Assembly (NCBI GenBank): GCA_904420575.1
Contig: CAJFVW010000121.1
Span: forward strand, 1 to 40,263
Reading direction: 5' to 3'
Length of the DNA stretch: 40,263 bases
From: an uncultured Gordonibacter sp.
GTDB taxonomy: Bacteria > Actinomycetota > Coriobacteriia > Coriobacteriales > Eggerthellaceae
Positions 1-7,315 of this stretch are shown here, one piece after another. A program made the position numbers and the translations under genes. The notes under the pieces were generated by a model, which did no database searches, was not told the DNA's origin, and saw nothing but the letters and a program-made list of their open reading frames with translations. Numbering within the stretch: position 1 is the stretch's first letter; every line of letters starts with the position of its first letter.

Positions 1-77
1 CTGGCACCGGTCAGGTCGTTGAACATCGTCGTCTTGCCGCAGTTGGGATTGCCGGCAAGCGCTATGCGAGTTCCCAT
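1..77 (-). CDS. feoB: Ferrous iron transporter FeoB, N-terminal fragment
   Basis: Only the first 25 codons are in the window; the rest lies beyond base 1. The visible residues MGTRIALAGNPNCGKTT carry the G1 (P-loop) motif GNPNCGKTT of the FeoB G domain. FeoB is the polytopic membrane protein that imports Fe2+ and has an N-terminal GTPase. The ATG is preceded by AAAGGGTGG as ribosome binding site. It follows two feoA genes on the same strand, the usual feoAB order. A candidate terminator and an AGTTAACT-type palindrome lie just upstream, so feoB may be partly uncoupled from feoA. The assignment is firm despite the short fragment because motif and context agree. Confidence 0.85.
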   Translation of the reverse strand, partial: MGTRIALAGNPNCGKTTMFNDLTGA

Positions 78-90
78 GTCCACCCTTTCT

Positions 91-112
91 AAAGTTAACT
101 GTAACTAACTAT
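91..112. promoter_or_regulatory. Candidate iron-regulator operator upstream of feoB
   Basis: The sequence AAGTTAACTGTAACTAACTA contains the palindrome AGTTAACT followed by the near-repeat AACTAACT. It lies 15-35 bases before the feoB start. The same AGTTA core recurs upstream of the first feoA (about 913 and 971). Actinobacterial DtxR/IdeR boxes are TTAGGTTAGSCTAACCTAA-like; the match is partial, so regulator identity is inferred only from context and recurrence. Confidence 0.4.
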
Positions 113-120
113 ATACCAAT

Positions 121-140
121 AAAAACGCGCTTCTCCGCGC
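121..140 (-). terminator. Short hairpin with U-run between feoA and feoB
   Basis: On the minus strand GCGC-GGAGAA-GCGC is followed by GTTTTTATT, a small GC stem with a run of five T. It could end part of the feoA transcript before feoB. The stem is only four perfect pairs, so the call is weak. Confidence 0.35.
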
Positions 141-169
141 TTGTTTGGCCTTCCTTGGCAGTGTCCGGC

Positions 170-196
170 GGATGCGGCGGTTTTGACGCCGCATCC
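170..196 (-). terminator. Hairpin abutting the feoA stop codon
   Basis: GGATGCGGCG and CGCCGCATCC form a perfect 10-bp stem with a 7-base loop immediately after the feoA stop codon. There is no T-run, so it may be an attenuating or mRNA-stabilising hairpin rather than a simple terminator. Confidence 0.45.
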
Positions 197-436
197 CTAC
201 CCTACCAGAATGGTTTCGGCCTCGTTCTTCCGCAGCGAAAGCTCGTAGCCACGCACCGTGACCTCGATGGGGTCGCCCAGTGGAGCCACCTTGCGCACGT
301 ACACGTCGGTGCCCTTCGTGATGCCCATGTCCATGATGTGCCGCTTGATGGCTCCTGCACCGGTCAAACGGCGCACCGTGGCCGTCTCGCCAATGGCCAC
401 ATCCCGCAGCGTCTTGCCTCGATCTGCCTCTGTCAT
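197..436 (-). CDS. feoA: FeoA-domain protein, second copy
   Basis: 79 residues, starting MTEADRGKTLRDVAIGETATV. It has the FeoA SH3-like fold pattern: a short LRDVAIGETATV strand, the hydrophobic GAIKRHIMDMGITKGTDVYVRK segment, and PIEVTVRGYELSLRKNEAETI at the end. FeoA is a small cytosolic partner of FeoB. The start is chosen because GGGAAGGATCGAGA sits in front of the ATG; an open frame continues upstream but without family similarity. It lies directly before feoB and about 110 bases after the first feoA, so the locus is feoA-feoA-feoB. Why two copies exist is unknown. Confidence 0.85.
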   Translation of the reverse strand: MTEADRGKTLRDVAIGETATVRRLTGAGAIKRHIMDMGITKGTDVYVRKVAPLGDPIEVTVRGYELSLRKNEAETILVG

Positions 437-546
437 TCTCGATCCTTCCCTGTAGTGCCTTTTCACCGTCGCTCGAGCCAGCCCCCCTTGCGGCATGGCA
501 CGACCCCGCCGGGCGTGCATCCCTGCCGGCAAGCTGACACGAGAAG

Positions 547-834
547 CTAGCAGGTGACGATACGCGAAGCGACTTGCTGGTTGAGCGCGACCTGCGTGCC
601 CTTGATCTGGACGATGAGATTGCCACACTGCTCTGAGAGCACTTCCACGCGCGCGCCTTCCACGAACCCGAGGTTCTCCAGGTGATGGTGCACCTCGCCC
701 TTGCCGCGCACCTTGGCTATCGTGGCCGTCTCGCCGCTCTTCAGAAACGACAGCGGCATCTGGTGCCGCTGAGACGCCGTTGAGACTCCCTGCGCCCCCT
801 GCGCGCTCAAGCCCGCTGTCATTACGCTGTGCAT
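547..834 (-). CDS. feoA: FeoA-domain protein, first copy
   Basis: 95 residues. After a short N-terminal extension the FeoA domain begins near MPLSFLKSGETATIAKV and includes HHHLENLGFVEGARVEVLS and NLIVQIKGTQVALNQQVASRI, the family's C-terminal pattern. Three consecutive histidines near residue 51 are a local oddity. The start at 834 is preferred because GGGAGCCGAC precedes it; 846 or the internal methionine at the domain boundary are alternatives. It is the first gene of the iron-uptake operon. It differs clearly in sequence from the second FeoA, so the two are not a recent duplication. Confidence 0.8.
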   Translation of the reverse strand: MHSVMTAGLSAQGAQGVSTASQRHQMPLSFLKSGETATIAKVRGKGEVHHHLENLGFVEGARVEVLSEQCGNLIVQIKGTQVALNQQVASRIVTC

Positions 835-910
835 GTCGGCTCCCATCTTCTTCCGTCGCCTGCCTGCTCCGGCTCGCTTCGAGCCTTGCTTGCTCCCGCA
901 GCGTCCCACA

Positions 911-980
911 GGAGTTAGCTTGATGTAACAATGAGCATAATAAAGCAATCTTGGCAAAAATGGAAGCCGAAGTTAACTTT
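911..980 (-). promoter_or_regulatory. feoA upstream region with repeated AGTTA motifs
   Basis: This AT-richer stretch precedes the first feoA. It holds GGAGTTAGCTT at 911-921 and AAGTTAACTTTTTT at 970-983, both variants of the AGTTAACT palindrome found before feoB. The minus strand has TTGCCA and TTATTATGC-like promoter elements, but no well-spaced -35/-10 pair could be settled. Iron control by a DtxR-family protein is an inference from position. Confidence 0.4.
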
Positions 981-1066
981 TTTCGCACCGGACGGATTCT
1001 AGCACGTTGCCAGGCCGAGAATGACGGGTGGGCTTGCGTGCGCAGCGGCCCGCGCAGGGTTCGCCG

Positions 1067-1666
1067 TCAGAGGTTGCGCTTGATGGCGGCCAGCAGGTCG
1101 GCGTAGTCTTCGAACGCCGGGAGTTCCGGATGGTCGGACTTGATGGCCTCGGTGCTCCTGAACAGGAAGCCCGCCTTGCTGGCCTGGATCATGGCCAGGT
1201 CGTTGAAGCTGTCGCCGGCGGCTATGGTGTCGAAGCCACACGACTGCAGCGCACGCACCGTCGTGAGCTTGGACTGGGGGCAGCGCATCTCGAAGCCCGT
1301 TATCTCGCCGTCCGGCGCCACCACCAGCGTGTTGCAGAAGATGGTGGGCCACCCCAGCTTTTCCATGAGGGGCTGCGCGAACTGCTCGAACGTGTCGCTG
1401 ATGATGACCACCTGGGCCATGGCGCGCAATTCGTCCAAGAACTCCTTCGCGCCGGGAAGCGGGTCGATGCCGGCAATGGTGGCCTGGATCTCGCGCAGGC
1501 CCAGGCCGCGCTCCTTCAATAGTCCCAAGCGGAAAGCCATGAGCTTGTCGTAGTCGGGCTCGTCGCGCGTGGTGCGCTTGAGTTCGGGGATGCCGGTGGC
1601 CTCCGCGAACGCGACCCAAATTTCCGGAACGAGCACACCTTCCAAATCCAGACAGACCAGGTTCAC
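1067..1666 (-). CDS. thrH: ThrH-like phosphoserine phosphatase / homoserine phosphotransferase
   Basis: 199 residues, HAD superfamily. The N-terminus MNLVCLDLEGVLVPEIW has the DxEG nucleophile motif (Asp7, Glu9), typical of ThrH rather than SerB (DxDxT). Motif II is IISDTFEQF and motif IV is AAGDSFNDLAMIQ. In Pseudomonas, ThrH dephosphorylates phosphoserine and can pass the phosphate to homoserine. A GTG start at 1666 is chosen because AAAGGATGGGGA precedes it and the encoded N-terminus matches the family; the longer upstream frame does not. It is divergent from thrC, whose substrate is homoserine phosphate, so the pair could convert homoserine to threonine. That link is inference. Confidence 0.8.
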   Translation of the reverse strand: MNLVCLDLEGVLVPEIWVAFAEATGIPELKRTTRDEPDYDKLMAFRLGLLKERGLGLREIQATIAGIDPLPGAKEFLDELRAMAQVVIISDTFEQFAQPLMEKLGWPTIFCNTLVVAPDGEITGFEMRCPQSKLTTVRALQSCGFDTIAAGDSFNDLAMIQASKAGFLFRSTEAIKSDHPELPAFEDYADLLAAIKRNL

Positions 1667-1895
1667 GGTTCCCCATCCTTTCGTCCAAACGCCGCTCGTG
1701 TTCGGCAGTCCGCCGCTTTGCGGCTGCCCCCTTGCGCCCCCGCTTTCGTCCGCGGAAGTTCGGTGCCAAAAGCCCCGCAACAGCCGTCAACCCAAAGGCA
1801 ACCGCCCCCGCTCCTTGGCTTTCACGAGCATTCTACCTGATATTCCTCCCCTTCGGCCAGAAAGGGCGCGACCCGGTTTCGGACGGCAGTGGAAG

Positions 1896-1959
1896 GTGGC
1901 GCGACGCGAAGGCCGGCGCACGAGTAAGTGGCGCGGCGCGAAGGCTGGCGCACGAATAG
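1896..1959. repeat. Two tandem copies of a 32-bp repeat
   Basis: GTGGCGCGACGCGAAGGCCG... at 1896-1927 is repeated with four changes at 1928-1959. Shorter GGCGCACG echoes follow near 1981 and 2018. The 477-base thrH-thrC gap (1667-2143) otherwise shows no gene, only the thrC promoter near its right end. The repeat has no clear function. Confidence 0.75.
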
Positions 1960-2069
1960 GCAGCGGGTGGTGGGGGAGCCGGCGCACGGCGAACGCCGGG
2001 AGTAGGGGTCCTCTTGCGGGCGCACGACTAGCGCAGGTTTGCGGAAATCCGAAGAAATGGTCTTCCAGA

Positions 2070-2098
2070 TTGATTTTGTGCTCCGATACCTTGATACT
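2070..2098 (+). promoter_or_regulatory. Probable sigma70-type promoter of thrC
   Basis: TTGATT, a 17-base spacer and GATACT lie 46 bases before the thrC start codon. The whole promoter is flanked by the inverted halves TTCCAG (2063-2068) and CTGGAA (2097-2102), which may mark an operator. No T-box or leader peptide is evident in the short leader. Confidence 0.55.
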
Positions 2099-2143
2099 GG
2101 AATCGGAAATCACTCGGGTGGAATTCGGCAGAAAGTGCAGGAC

Positions 2144-3691
2144 ATGGCTCAGAACCTCTACATCGACACGCGCGGGTGCGCAGACCGTCCGGTCGCCTTC
2201 ACGGAAGCCGTCGTCGACGGGCTGGCGCAGGGAGGCGGGCTGTACGTACCCGAACGCATTCCCTCGCTCTCCCTGGAAGACATCCTGGCGCTGGCCGACC
2301 TTCCCTATGCGCAGCGCGCCGCCCGCATATACCGGGCGTTCGACATCGACCTGCCGGACGAGGTCGTGGACGCCCTCATGGCGCAAGCCTATGGGAAGAA
2401 CTTCGACGACGAGCGCATCTGCCCCCTCACGTCGCTCGACGCGCAGACCCACGTGCTGGAGCTGTGGCACGGCCCCACCAGCGCGTTCAAGGACATGGCC
2501 CTGCAATGCCTGCCACGGTTCTTTTCCGCGAGCGCGGGCGCGCTGCGCGAGCGCGGACAGCTGGACCACGACTTCCTCATCCTGGTCGCCACTTCGGGCG
2601 ACACGGGCAAGGCCGCATTGGAAGGGTTCAAGGACGCCGAAGGGGTGCGCATCGGCGTGCTGTTCCCCGACGGCGGCGTGAGCGACATCCAGCGCAAGCA
2701 GATGGTGACGCAGACGGGCGAGAACGTGCAGGTGTGGGCCGTACGCGGCAACTTTGACGACTGCCAGACCGGCGTGAAGAACGTGTTTTCCGACGCCGCG
2801 TTCGCCGAACGCCTGCTTGCCGCCCAGGGCGTGGCGCTGTCCAGCGCCAACTCCATCAACTGGGGACGCCTCATGCCGCAGATCGTGTACTACGTGTCCG
2901 CCTACGCCGAACTGGTGCGCGCGGGCAAGGTGGACGCGGGCGCGCCCATCGACGTGTGCGTCCCCACCGGGAACTTCGGCAACATCCTGGCCGCCTGGTA
3001 CGCGCGGCGCATGGGCACGCCCATCGACATGCTCCTGTGCGCCAGCAACGAGAACCGCGTGCTCACCGACTTCATCAACACCGGCACCTACGACATAGCC
3101 GACCGCCCCTTCGTGCTCACGCCCAGTCCGTCCATGGACATCCTGGTGTCGTCGAACCTGGAGCGGCAGCTGTTCGAGCTCACGGGACGCGACGCGCAGG
3201 CCATCCGCGGCTGGATGGACGACCTGCGTGCAAAAGGCACGTTCCGCGTGGACCCCGAGACGTTCGCCGCCGTGCGCGCCTCCTTCGCGGCCGACTCCAT
3301 CGACAACGCCACCTGCCTGGCCACCATCAAGGCCGTGTTGGAAAAGCACGACTACCTGATGGACCCGCATACGGCCGTGGCGTACCAGACGGCCCAGAAC
3401 CTGCGCGGCGAAAACCCCGTGCTGGTCGCCAGCACCGCCCATTGGGCGAAGTTCGGCGACAACGTGTACCGCGCGCTGCACGGCATCGCCCCCGGCGAGC
3501 CCCTGCCTGCCGAAGTGGCCGCCCTGACCGGCTGCCAGCTGAACGGGCTCATTGCCGCAGAGACCGGCAAGAACAACATCCCCGCCGGCCTGGCGGCGCT
3601 CGACCAGCTGCCGGCACGGTTCGAAGAGTGCATCGACGCGGGCACCCAGGACATCGAGGCGGCAGCGGTGCGCTTTTTGGAACAGGCCTGA
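2144..3691 (+). CDS. thrC: Threonine synthase
   Basis: 515 residues. It converts O-phosphohomoserine to threonine with PLP. The N-terminal domain reads YIDTRGCADRPVAFTEAVVDG and GGGLYVPERIPSL, as in the threonine synthase N-domain. The PLP lysine lies in HGPTSAFKDMALQ (around residue 118), and LVATSGDTGKAALEGF is the phosphate-binding loop. SANSINWGRLMPQIVYY and VPTGNFGNILAAWYA are also typical. The length matches the longer bacterial/yeast-type class. The start at 2144 is chosen because the family begins here; the open frame upstream has no similarity and contains the promoter. Divergent neighbour thrH may supply homoserine phosphate. Confidence 0.95.
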   Translation: MAQNLYIDTRGCADRPVAFTEAVVDGLAQGGGLYVPERIPSLSLEDILALADLPYAQRAARIYRAFDIDLPDEVVDALMAQAYGKNFDDERICPLTSLDAQTHVLELWHGPTSAFKDMALQCLPRFFSASAGALRERGQLDHDFLILVATSGDTGKAALEGFKDAEGVRIGVLFPDGGVSDIQRKQMVTQTGENVQVWAVRGNFDDCQTGVKNVFSDAAFAERLLAAQGVALSSANSINWGRLMPQIVYYVSAYAELVRAGKVDAGAPIDVCVPTGNFGNILAAWYARRMGTPIDMLLCASNENRVLTDFINTGTYDIADRPFVLTPSPSMDILVSSNLERQLFELTGRDAQAIRGWMDDLRAKGTFRVDPETFAAVRASFAADSIDNATCLATIKAVLEKHDYLMDPHTAVAYQTAQNLRGENPVLVASTAHWAKFGDNVYRALHGIAPGEPLPAEVAALTGCQLNGLIAAETGKNNIPAGLAALDQLPARFEECIDAGTQDIEAAAVRFLEQA

Positions 3692-3765
3692 CCACCAAAG
3701 GGATGCGCCCTGTCATGCAGCGGAGCCCTGCGACCCGCTGCATGCGTAACCGCTGGCGTACGTCT

Positions 3766-3794
3766 TTGAACTACCCGGACAACTGTGCGACAAT
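3766..3794 (+). promoter_or_regulatory. Probable promoter of the ModE-like gene
   Basis: TTGAAC, a 17-base spacer and GACAAT lie about 65 bases upstream of the start codon at 3860. No other convincing signal was seen in the 3692-3859 gap. Confidence 0.5.
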
Positions 3795-3859
3795 ACACCT
3801 GTCAGGGATCGAGAATCACGGCGAACCCGCATGTGGGACGCGACGACCGAAGGGACGAC

Positions 3860-4204
3860 ATGAGCCAACTGAAGAAATTGGAACCGGCCATCAGGCTTTC
3901 CATCAAGAACCCTGAGTCTGACAGCGGCTCGGTGTTCGGGCGCGGCATCGCCGATCTGTGCTTGGGCGTTCGCGAGACGGGTTCGCTCAACGCCGCCGCC
4001 AAAGGCATGGGCATGGCCTACAGCAAGGCGTGGCGCATCATCAAAGAGACCGAAGCGGCGCTGGGCATCCAGCTGCTCAACCGCGACGGCGCGCACGGCA
4101 GCGATCTGACCGACGAAGGCAACAAGCTGTTGGACGCGTACATGTCCATCGACCAGAAGATGCAGGAAGAGGCCGCGAAAGCGTATCGCGACCTGCTCGG
4201 GTAG
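3860..4204 (+). CDS. Stand-alone ModE-type winged-helix regulator
   Basis: 114 residues. The segment GIADLCLGVRETGSLNAAAKGMGMAYSKAWRIIKETEAALG followed by GSDLTDEGNKLLDAY is the LysR/ModE-type N-terminal helix-turn-helix. In ModE this domain binds molybdate-responsive operators, but the C-terminal TOBE/Mop molybdate-sensing domains are absent, so the protein cannot sense molybdate in the usual way. AGGGACGAC precedes the ATG. It is convergent with the two-component genes downstream and not obviously in an operon. Single-domain ModE-like proteins occur in several anaerobes; target genes are not apparent here. Its presence fits the molybdenum-rich gene content (MoeA-like protein at 35886). Confidence 0.75.
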   Translation: MSQLKKLEPAIRLSIKNPESDSGSVFGRGIADLCLGVRETGSLNAAAKGMGMAYSKAWRIIKETEAALGIQLLNRDGAHGSDLTDEGNKLLDAYMSIDQKMQEEAAKAYRDLLG

Positions 4205-4212
4205 AAGGCGTC

Positions 4213-4233
4213 CCGCGCCTGACCTCGGCGCGG
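4213..4233. terminator. Bidirectional hairpin between convergent genes
   Basis: CCGCGCC-TGACCTC-GGCGCGG forms a 7-bp GC stem exactly filling the gap between the ModE-like gene and the response-regulator stop codon. There is no T-run on either side. Confidence 0.5.
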
Positions 4234-5040
4234 CTAGTGTGCGCGATAGTACGCGATGGCCAGCTGGGTTCGGTTCTTCAGGCCCAGTTTCTGCAGGATC
4301 GCGCTGATGTGGTTGCGCACGGTCCCTTCGCTCAGGAACAAGGTGGCGGCTATCTCCTTGTTGTCCATCCCTTCGGCCACCAGCTCCACGATGGCGCGTT
4401 CGCGCTCGGTCAGTTCCTGCGAAGACGCCTGCCCGGACGCAGGTGTGCCCGTCATGGCGTCCCCCTGCAAGTCCGCTCTCCGGTCTCCCACCCCGTGCAG
4501 GCCTTCCTTTTCCTCCCTGCGGAAACCCCCGCCGGCACGCAAAGCGCGGCTCGCTTCGGGAGACAGGCGCAAGGAAGGGGCCGCCGAAGGCGTTGCAGGA
4601 GCCGAAGACGGCATCGTCCCCGCCCTCATCAGGGCGTCCATGCGGTCGAGCACTTCGGTTCCCAACACGTTCTGGCCAGCCACGACGGCGCGCAACGCCG
4701 GCGCGATGGTGGCCACTTCCTGCTTGACGAGGTACCCCTTCGCCCCGATGCGCAATGCCCTCACGATGTATTCGTCGTCGGAGAAGGTGGTCAAGAACAC
4801 GATGCGGGCGTCGTCGTGGGTGCCGAGGATGAGCTCGGCGGCATCGAGGCCGCCCATGCCGGGCATCTGGATGTCCATCAGCAGCACGTCCGGGCGTTCG
4901 CGCTCGTAGAGATCGACGGCCTCTTCGCCGCTTCCTCCGAGCGCGCAGATCTCGATGTCGTCCTGAGCATCCAAGATGGTCTGAAGCGACATGCGCACGA
5001 ACGGGTCGTCATCGACCACCACCGTTCTGATCTTGTTCAT
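4234..5040 (-). CDS. NarL/FixJ-type response regulator
   Basis: 268 residues. The receiver domain occupies about residues 1-120: acidic pocket VVVDDD, phosphoacceptor Asp56 in LLMDIQMPGM, switch Thr in FLTTFSDDEY and Lys in GAKGYLVK. A poorly conserved, Ala/Ser/Arg-rich linker (about 140-200) is unusually long. The C-terminal LuxR-type helix-turn-helix ELTERERAIVELVAEGMDNKEIAATLFLSEGTVRNHISAIL completes it. Its start overlaps the stop of the upstream sensor kinase gene (ATGA), implying translational coupling. The divergent ABC exporter is the likely target; a candidate binding palindrome lies at 6206-6221. Confidence 0.92.
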   Translation of the reverse strand: MNKIRTVVVDDDPFVRMSLQTILDAQDDIEICALGGSGEEAVDLYERERPDVLLMDIQMPGMGGLDAAELILGTHDDARIVFLTTFSDDEYIVRALRIGAKGYLVKQEVATIAPALRAVVAGQNVLGTEVLDRMDALMRAGTMPSSAPATPSAAPSLRLSPEASRALRAGGGFRREEKEGLHGVGDRRADLQGDAMTGTPASGQASSQELTERERAIVELVAEGMDNKEIAATLFLSEGTVRNHISAILQKLGLKNRTQLAIAYYRAH

Positions 5041-6131
5041 TTCCCGTCCTCCCCTTGCTGTTTTTTCGGGATGGAAGCGAACACGCGGAACCCCTTGCGA
5101 TGCTCTGCGCGCAACCTGCCGCCAAGCGCACCGATGCGCTCCTCCATGGTATGCAGACCGATGCCCCGCGAAGAGGCGGAAGCGTCGCCGGAACCCGCCG
5201 CCGTCGTGCCGTTGTCTTGCACGACCAGCTGATAGAGCGCCGGATACTCGATGACCGACACGTCCACCCGCGTCGCGTCGCTGTGCTTCGCCACGTTCGA
5301 CAACGCCTCGCGCACGACGGAGAGCAGGCCATAGGCGACCGGCAAGGGGACATCGCGCGCGTCGAAGGTGAGCCTCACGTCGGGAAGCCCGCAGGCGGCG
5401 ATGGCGCGCTGCAATTGGGCGCGCAGGTCGAACGCATCGTCGTGCAGGTCGTGCACGCTTGCGCGCACGGTGCCCATGGCCTCGTGCAGCGTCTCTCCCA
5501 CAGCCTCCAGCTCGTCCCGCACCTGCTCGTCGTCGGCATGCACCACCTGCAACGCCTCCACCTGCATGATGGAGCGCGTGAGCAGATGCCCCACGTTGTC
5601 GTGGATCTCGCGCGCGATGCGCCCGCGCTCGGTGAGCGTGGCAAGCCGGACTTCGTAGTCCTGCGCGGCCAGCAGGTCGCGGTTCTTCTGCGCCAAGGCG
5701 AGCGACGCCTCCTGTTGGTCGTCGCGTAGCCGCCGATAGCGCGCCCGTTCGCAAGCCATGCGAGAGGTGCGCCACGCCATGACGGCGGCGGCTGCGCATA
5801 ACAGGGTCACGGCCGCCGTCAGGAAACAGTCGCCGAAGCGCAACGAGAACGCAAGCGGCACGATCCAAGAAAACCGCACGATCGCGTGGCCCTCGTCCAG
5901 CAAGACGTACGCCACCAAGGGAAGGAACAGCAGGAAGCTGGGCATCACCAGGGCTGCGGCCATATACGCCGCCACGGCCAGACGCGCCGCAGGACGGGCG
6001 CACAGATCGAAGCAGCAGACGACGACCACGGCGCACAGGAGGGCGACCACCGTTTCCCCCGTTATGGGAGCGAACAGCAGAAGCAGCGCACCAAAGGTGC
6101 CCAGGATGATTTCATCGACGATGCGGTCCAT
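5037..6131 (-). CDS. HisKA_3-type sensor histidine kinase
   Basis: 364 residues. The first 125 residues contain about five hydrophobic segments and almost no extracytoplasmic loop, so it is an intramembrane-sensing type. A coiled-coil-like stretch (about 125-165) leads to the H-box TERGRIAREIHDNVGHLLTRS with phosphoaccepting His177. The HATPase_c part contains VREALSNVAKHSDATRVDV and GIGLHTMEERIGALGG. The start at 6131 is chosen over 6140 or 6158 because a TATAAT box ends seven bases before it, suggesting leaderless mRNA; no ribosome binding site is seen. Kinase, regulator and ABC exporter together resemble LnrJK-LnrLMN-type drug-response modules. Confidence 0.9.
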   Translation of the reverse strand: MDRIVDEIILGTFGALLLLFAPITGETVVALLCAVVVVCCFDLCARPAARLAVAAYMAAALVMPSFLLFLPLVAYVLLDEGHAIVRFSWIVPLAFSLRFGDCFLTAAVTLLCAAAAVMAWRTSRMACERARYRRLRDDQQEASLALAQKNRDLLAAQDYEVRLATLTERGRIAREIHDNVGHLLTRSIMQVEALQVVHADDEQVRDELEAVGETLHEAMGTVRASVHDLHDDAFDLRAQLQRAIAACGLPDVRLTFDARDVPLPVAYGLLSVVREALSNVAKHSDATRVDVSVIEYPALYQLVVQDNGTTAAGSGDASASSRGIGLHTMEERIGALGGRLRAEHRKGFRVFASIPKKQQGEDGK

Positions 6132-6138
6132 TGCCAGC

Positions 6139-6144
6139 ATTATA
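6139..6144 (-). promoter_or_regulatory. Candidate -10 element of the kinase gene (leaderless start)
   Basis: TATAAT on the minus strand is followed by seven bases and then the ATG at 6131, the spacing expected if transcription starts at or one base before the initiation codon. No good -35 is visible. Leaderless mRNAs are common in actinobacteria. Confidence 0.4.
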
Positions 6145-6205
6145 GCCGTTGCAGGCACACCCCGAGTGCGCGGGCGTGCCGGCCGATGACGAAGCGCAGG
6201 GCCTT

Positions 6206-6221
6206 CGTGACAAATGTCACG
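6206..6221. promoter_or_regulatory. Perfect palindrome, candidate response-regulator operator
   Basis: CGTGACA-AA-TGTCACG is a perfect 7+7 inverted repeat in the divergent kinase/exporter intergenic region, about 140 bases before the exporter ATPase. A weaker GTGA-N6-TCAC follows at 6233-6246. NarL/LuxR-type regulators commonly bind such dyads, so it is the best candidate site for the adjacent regulator. Confidence 0.5.
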
Positions 6222-6360
6222 ACCTCCGTCTGGTGACGGCGCTCACTTCCGCAGTCTCTGGACATGGGGCATCATAGGCTTCATGAGGGTGCCGAGGCCA
6301 CCATGGCCGAGGAAGACGCGACGAGCCGGGCAGGGCACGTTGCCGCGAAACGGAGGAAAC

Positions 6361-7296
6361 ATGGATTTGGTAGCCGTAAACAACCTGGTCAAACGCTACA
6401 ACGAAGTGGTTGCGCTCGACCACTTCGATCTGCACATCGAGCAGGGCGAGATATTCGGCCTTTTAGGACCAAACGGTTCGGGCAAAACGACGGCCATCAA
6501 CTGCATCCTGCAGCTGCTCACCTACGACAAAGGGACCATCCGGCTGTTCGGCGAGCCCATGAAGCCTTCCCGTTACGACCTCAAGCGCCGCATCGGCGTG
6601 GTGCCACAGAACGTGGCGGTGTTCGAAGAACTGACGGTGCGCGAGAACATCGACTATTTCTGCGCGCTGTACGTGAGCGACCGCCTGCGGCGGCGCGAAC
6701 TGGTGGACGAAGCCGTGGCGTTCGTGGGGCTGGAAGACTACGTGAAGTTCCGCCCGCGCAAACTGTCCGGTGGCCTTCTGCGCCGCCTCAACATCGCCTG
6801 CGGCATTGCGCACAAGCCCGAACTCGTGTTCTTCGACGAGCCCACCGTGGCCGTGGACCCCCAGAGCAGGAACGCCATCCTCGAAGGCATCGAGCAGATG
6901 AACCGCGCCGGCTCCACCGTGGTGTACACCAGCCATTACATGGAGGAAGTGGAGGAGATCTGCACACGCATCATGATCATGGATCACGGGCGCGCCCTGG
7001 CGACCGGCACGAATGCCGAGCTGAAAGCCATGATCGGCACGGGCGAGAAGATCCAGGTGGAAGTCGCCGAACTGGCCGAAACCACGCTTGCGCGGCTGGA
7101 GGCGCTGCCGCACGTGCAGCGCGTGCTGTATCGCGACGGCACGCTGGAGGCGGCTTGCGCCAACGGCACGCACAACGTGAGCGACGTGCTGGCCGTGCTT
7201 CAGGCCGACGGCGCCACGTTCGGGCGCGTCTATGCCGAGCCTCCCACGCTGAACGACGTGTTCCTGGAGATCACCGGAACGGAACTCCGCGACTAG
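6361..7296 (+). CDS. ABC-2 type exporter, ATP-binding protein
   Basis: 311 residues. Walker A is GLLGPNGSGKTTAINC, the Q-loop lies in VVPQNVAVFEELTVREN, the signature is KLSGGLLRRLNIACGI (a GGLLRR variant of the usual GGMKRR/GGQ), and Walker B is ELVFFDEPTVAVDPQ with switch His in TSHYMEEVEEIC. The tail of about 90 residues is the DrrA/NatA-type C-terminal domain. GGAGG is well placed before the ATG. It starts a three-gene operon with two permeases (gaps of 19 bases, then a 14-base overlap). Divergence from a two-component system suggests induction by an antimicrobial or membrane-active compound. Confidence 0.93.
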   Translation: MDLVAVNNLVKRYNEVVALDHFDLHIEQGEIFGLLGPNGSGKTTAINCILQLLTYDKGTIRLFGEPMKPSRYDLKRRIGVVPQNVAVFEELTVRENIDYFCALYVSDRLRRRELVDEAVAFVGLEDYVKFRPRKLSGGLLRRLNIACGIAHKPELVFFDEPTVAVDPQSRNAILEGIEQMNRAGSTVVYTSHYMEEVEEICTRIMIMDHGRALATGTNAELKAMIGTGEKIQVEVAELAETTLARLEALPHVQRVLYRDGTLEAACANGTHNVSDVLAVLQADGATFGRVYAEPPTLNDVFLEITGTELRD

Positions 7297-7315
7297 CCAG
7301 GGAAAGGGGGACCAC

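Noticed and set aside
1787-3481. 564-codon open frame on the minus strand over thrC
   Set aside because: Shadow of thrC; Val/His/Arg-rich composition and no recognisable domain.
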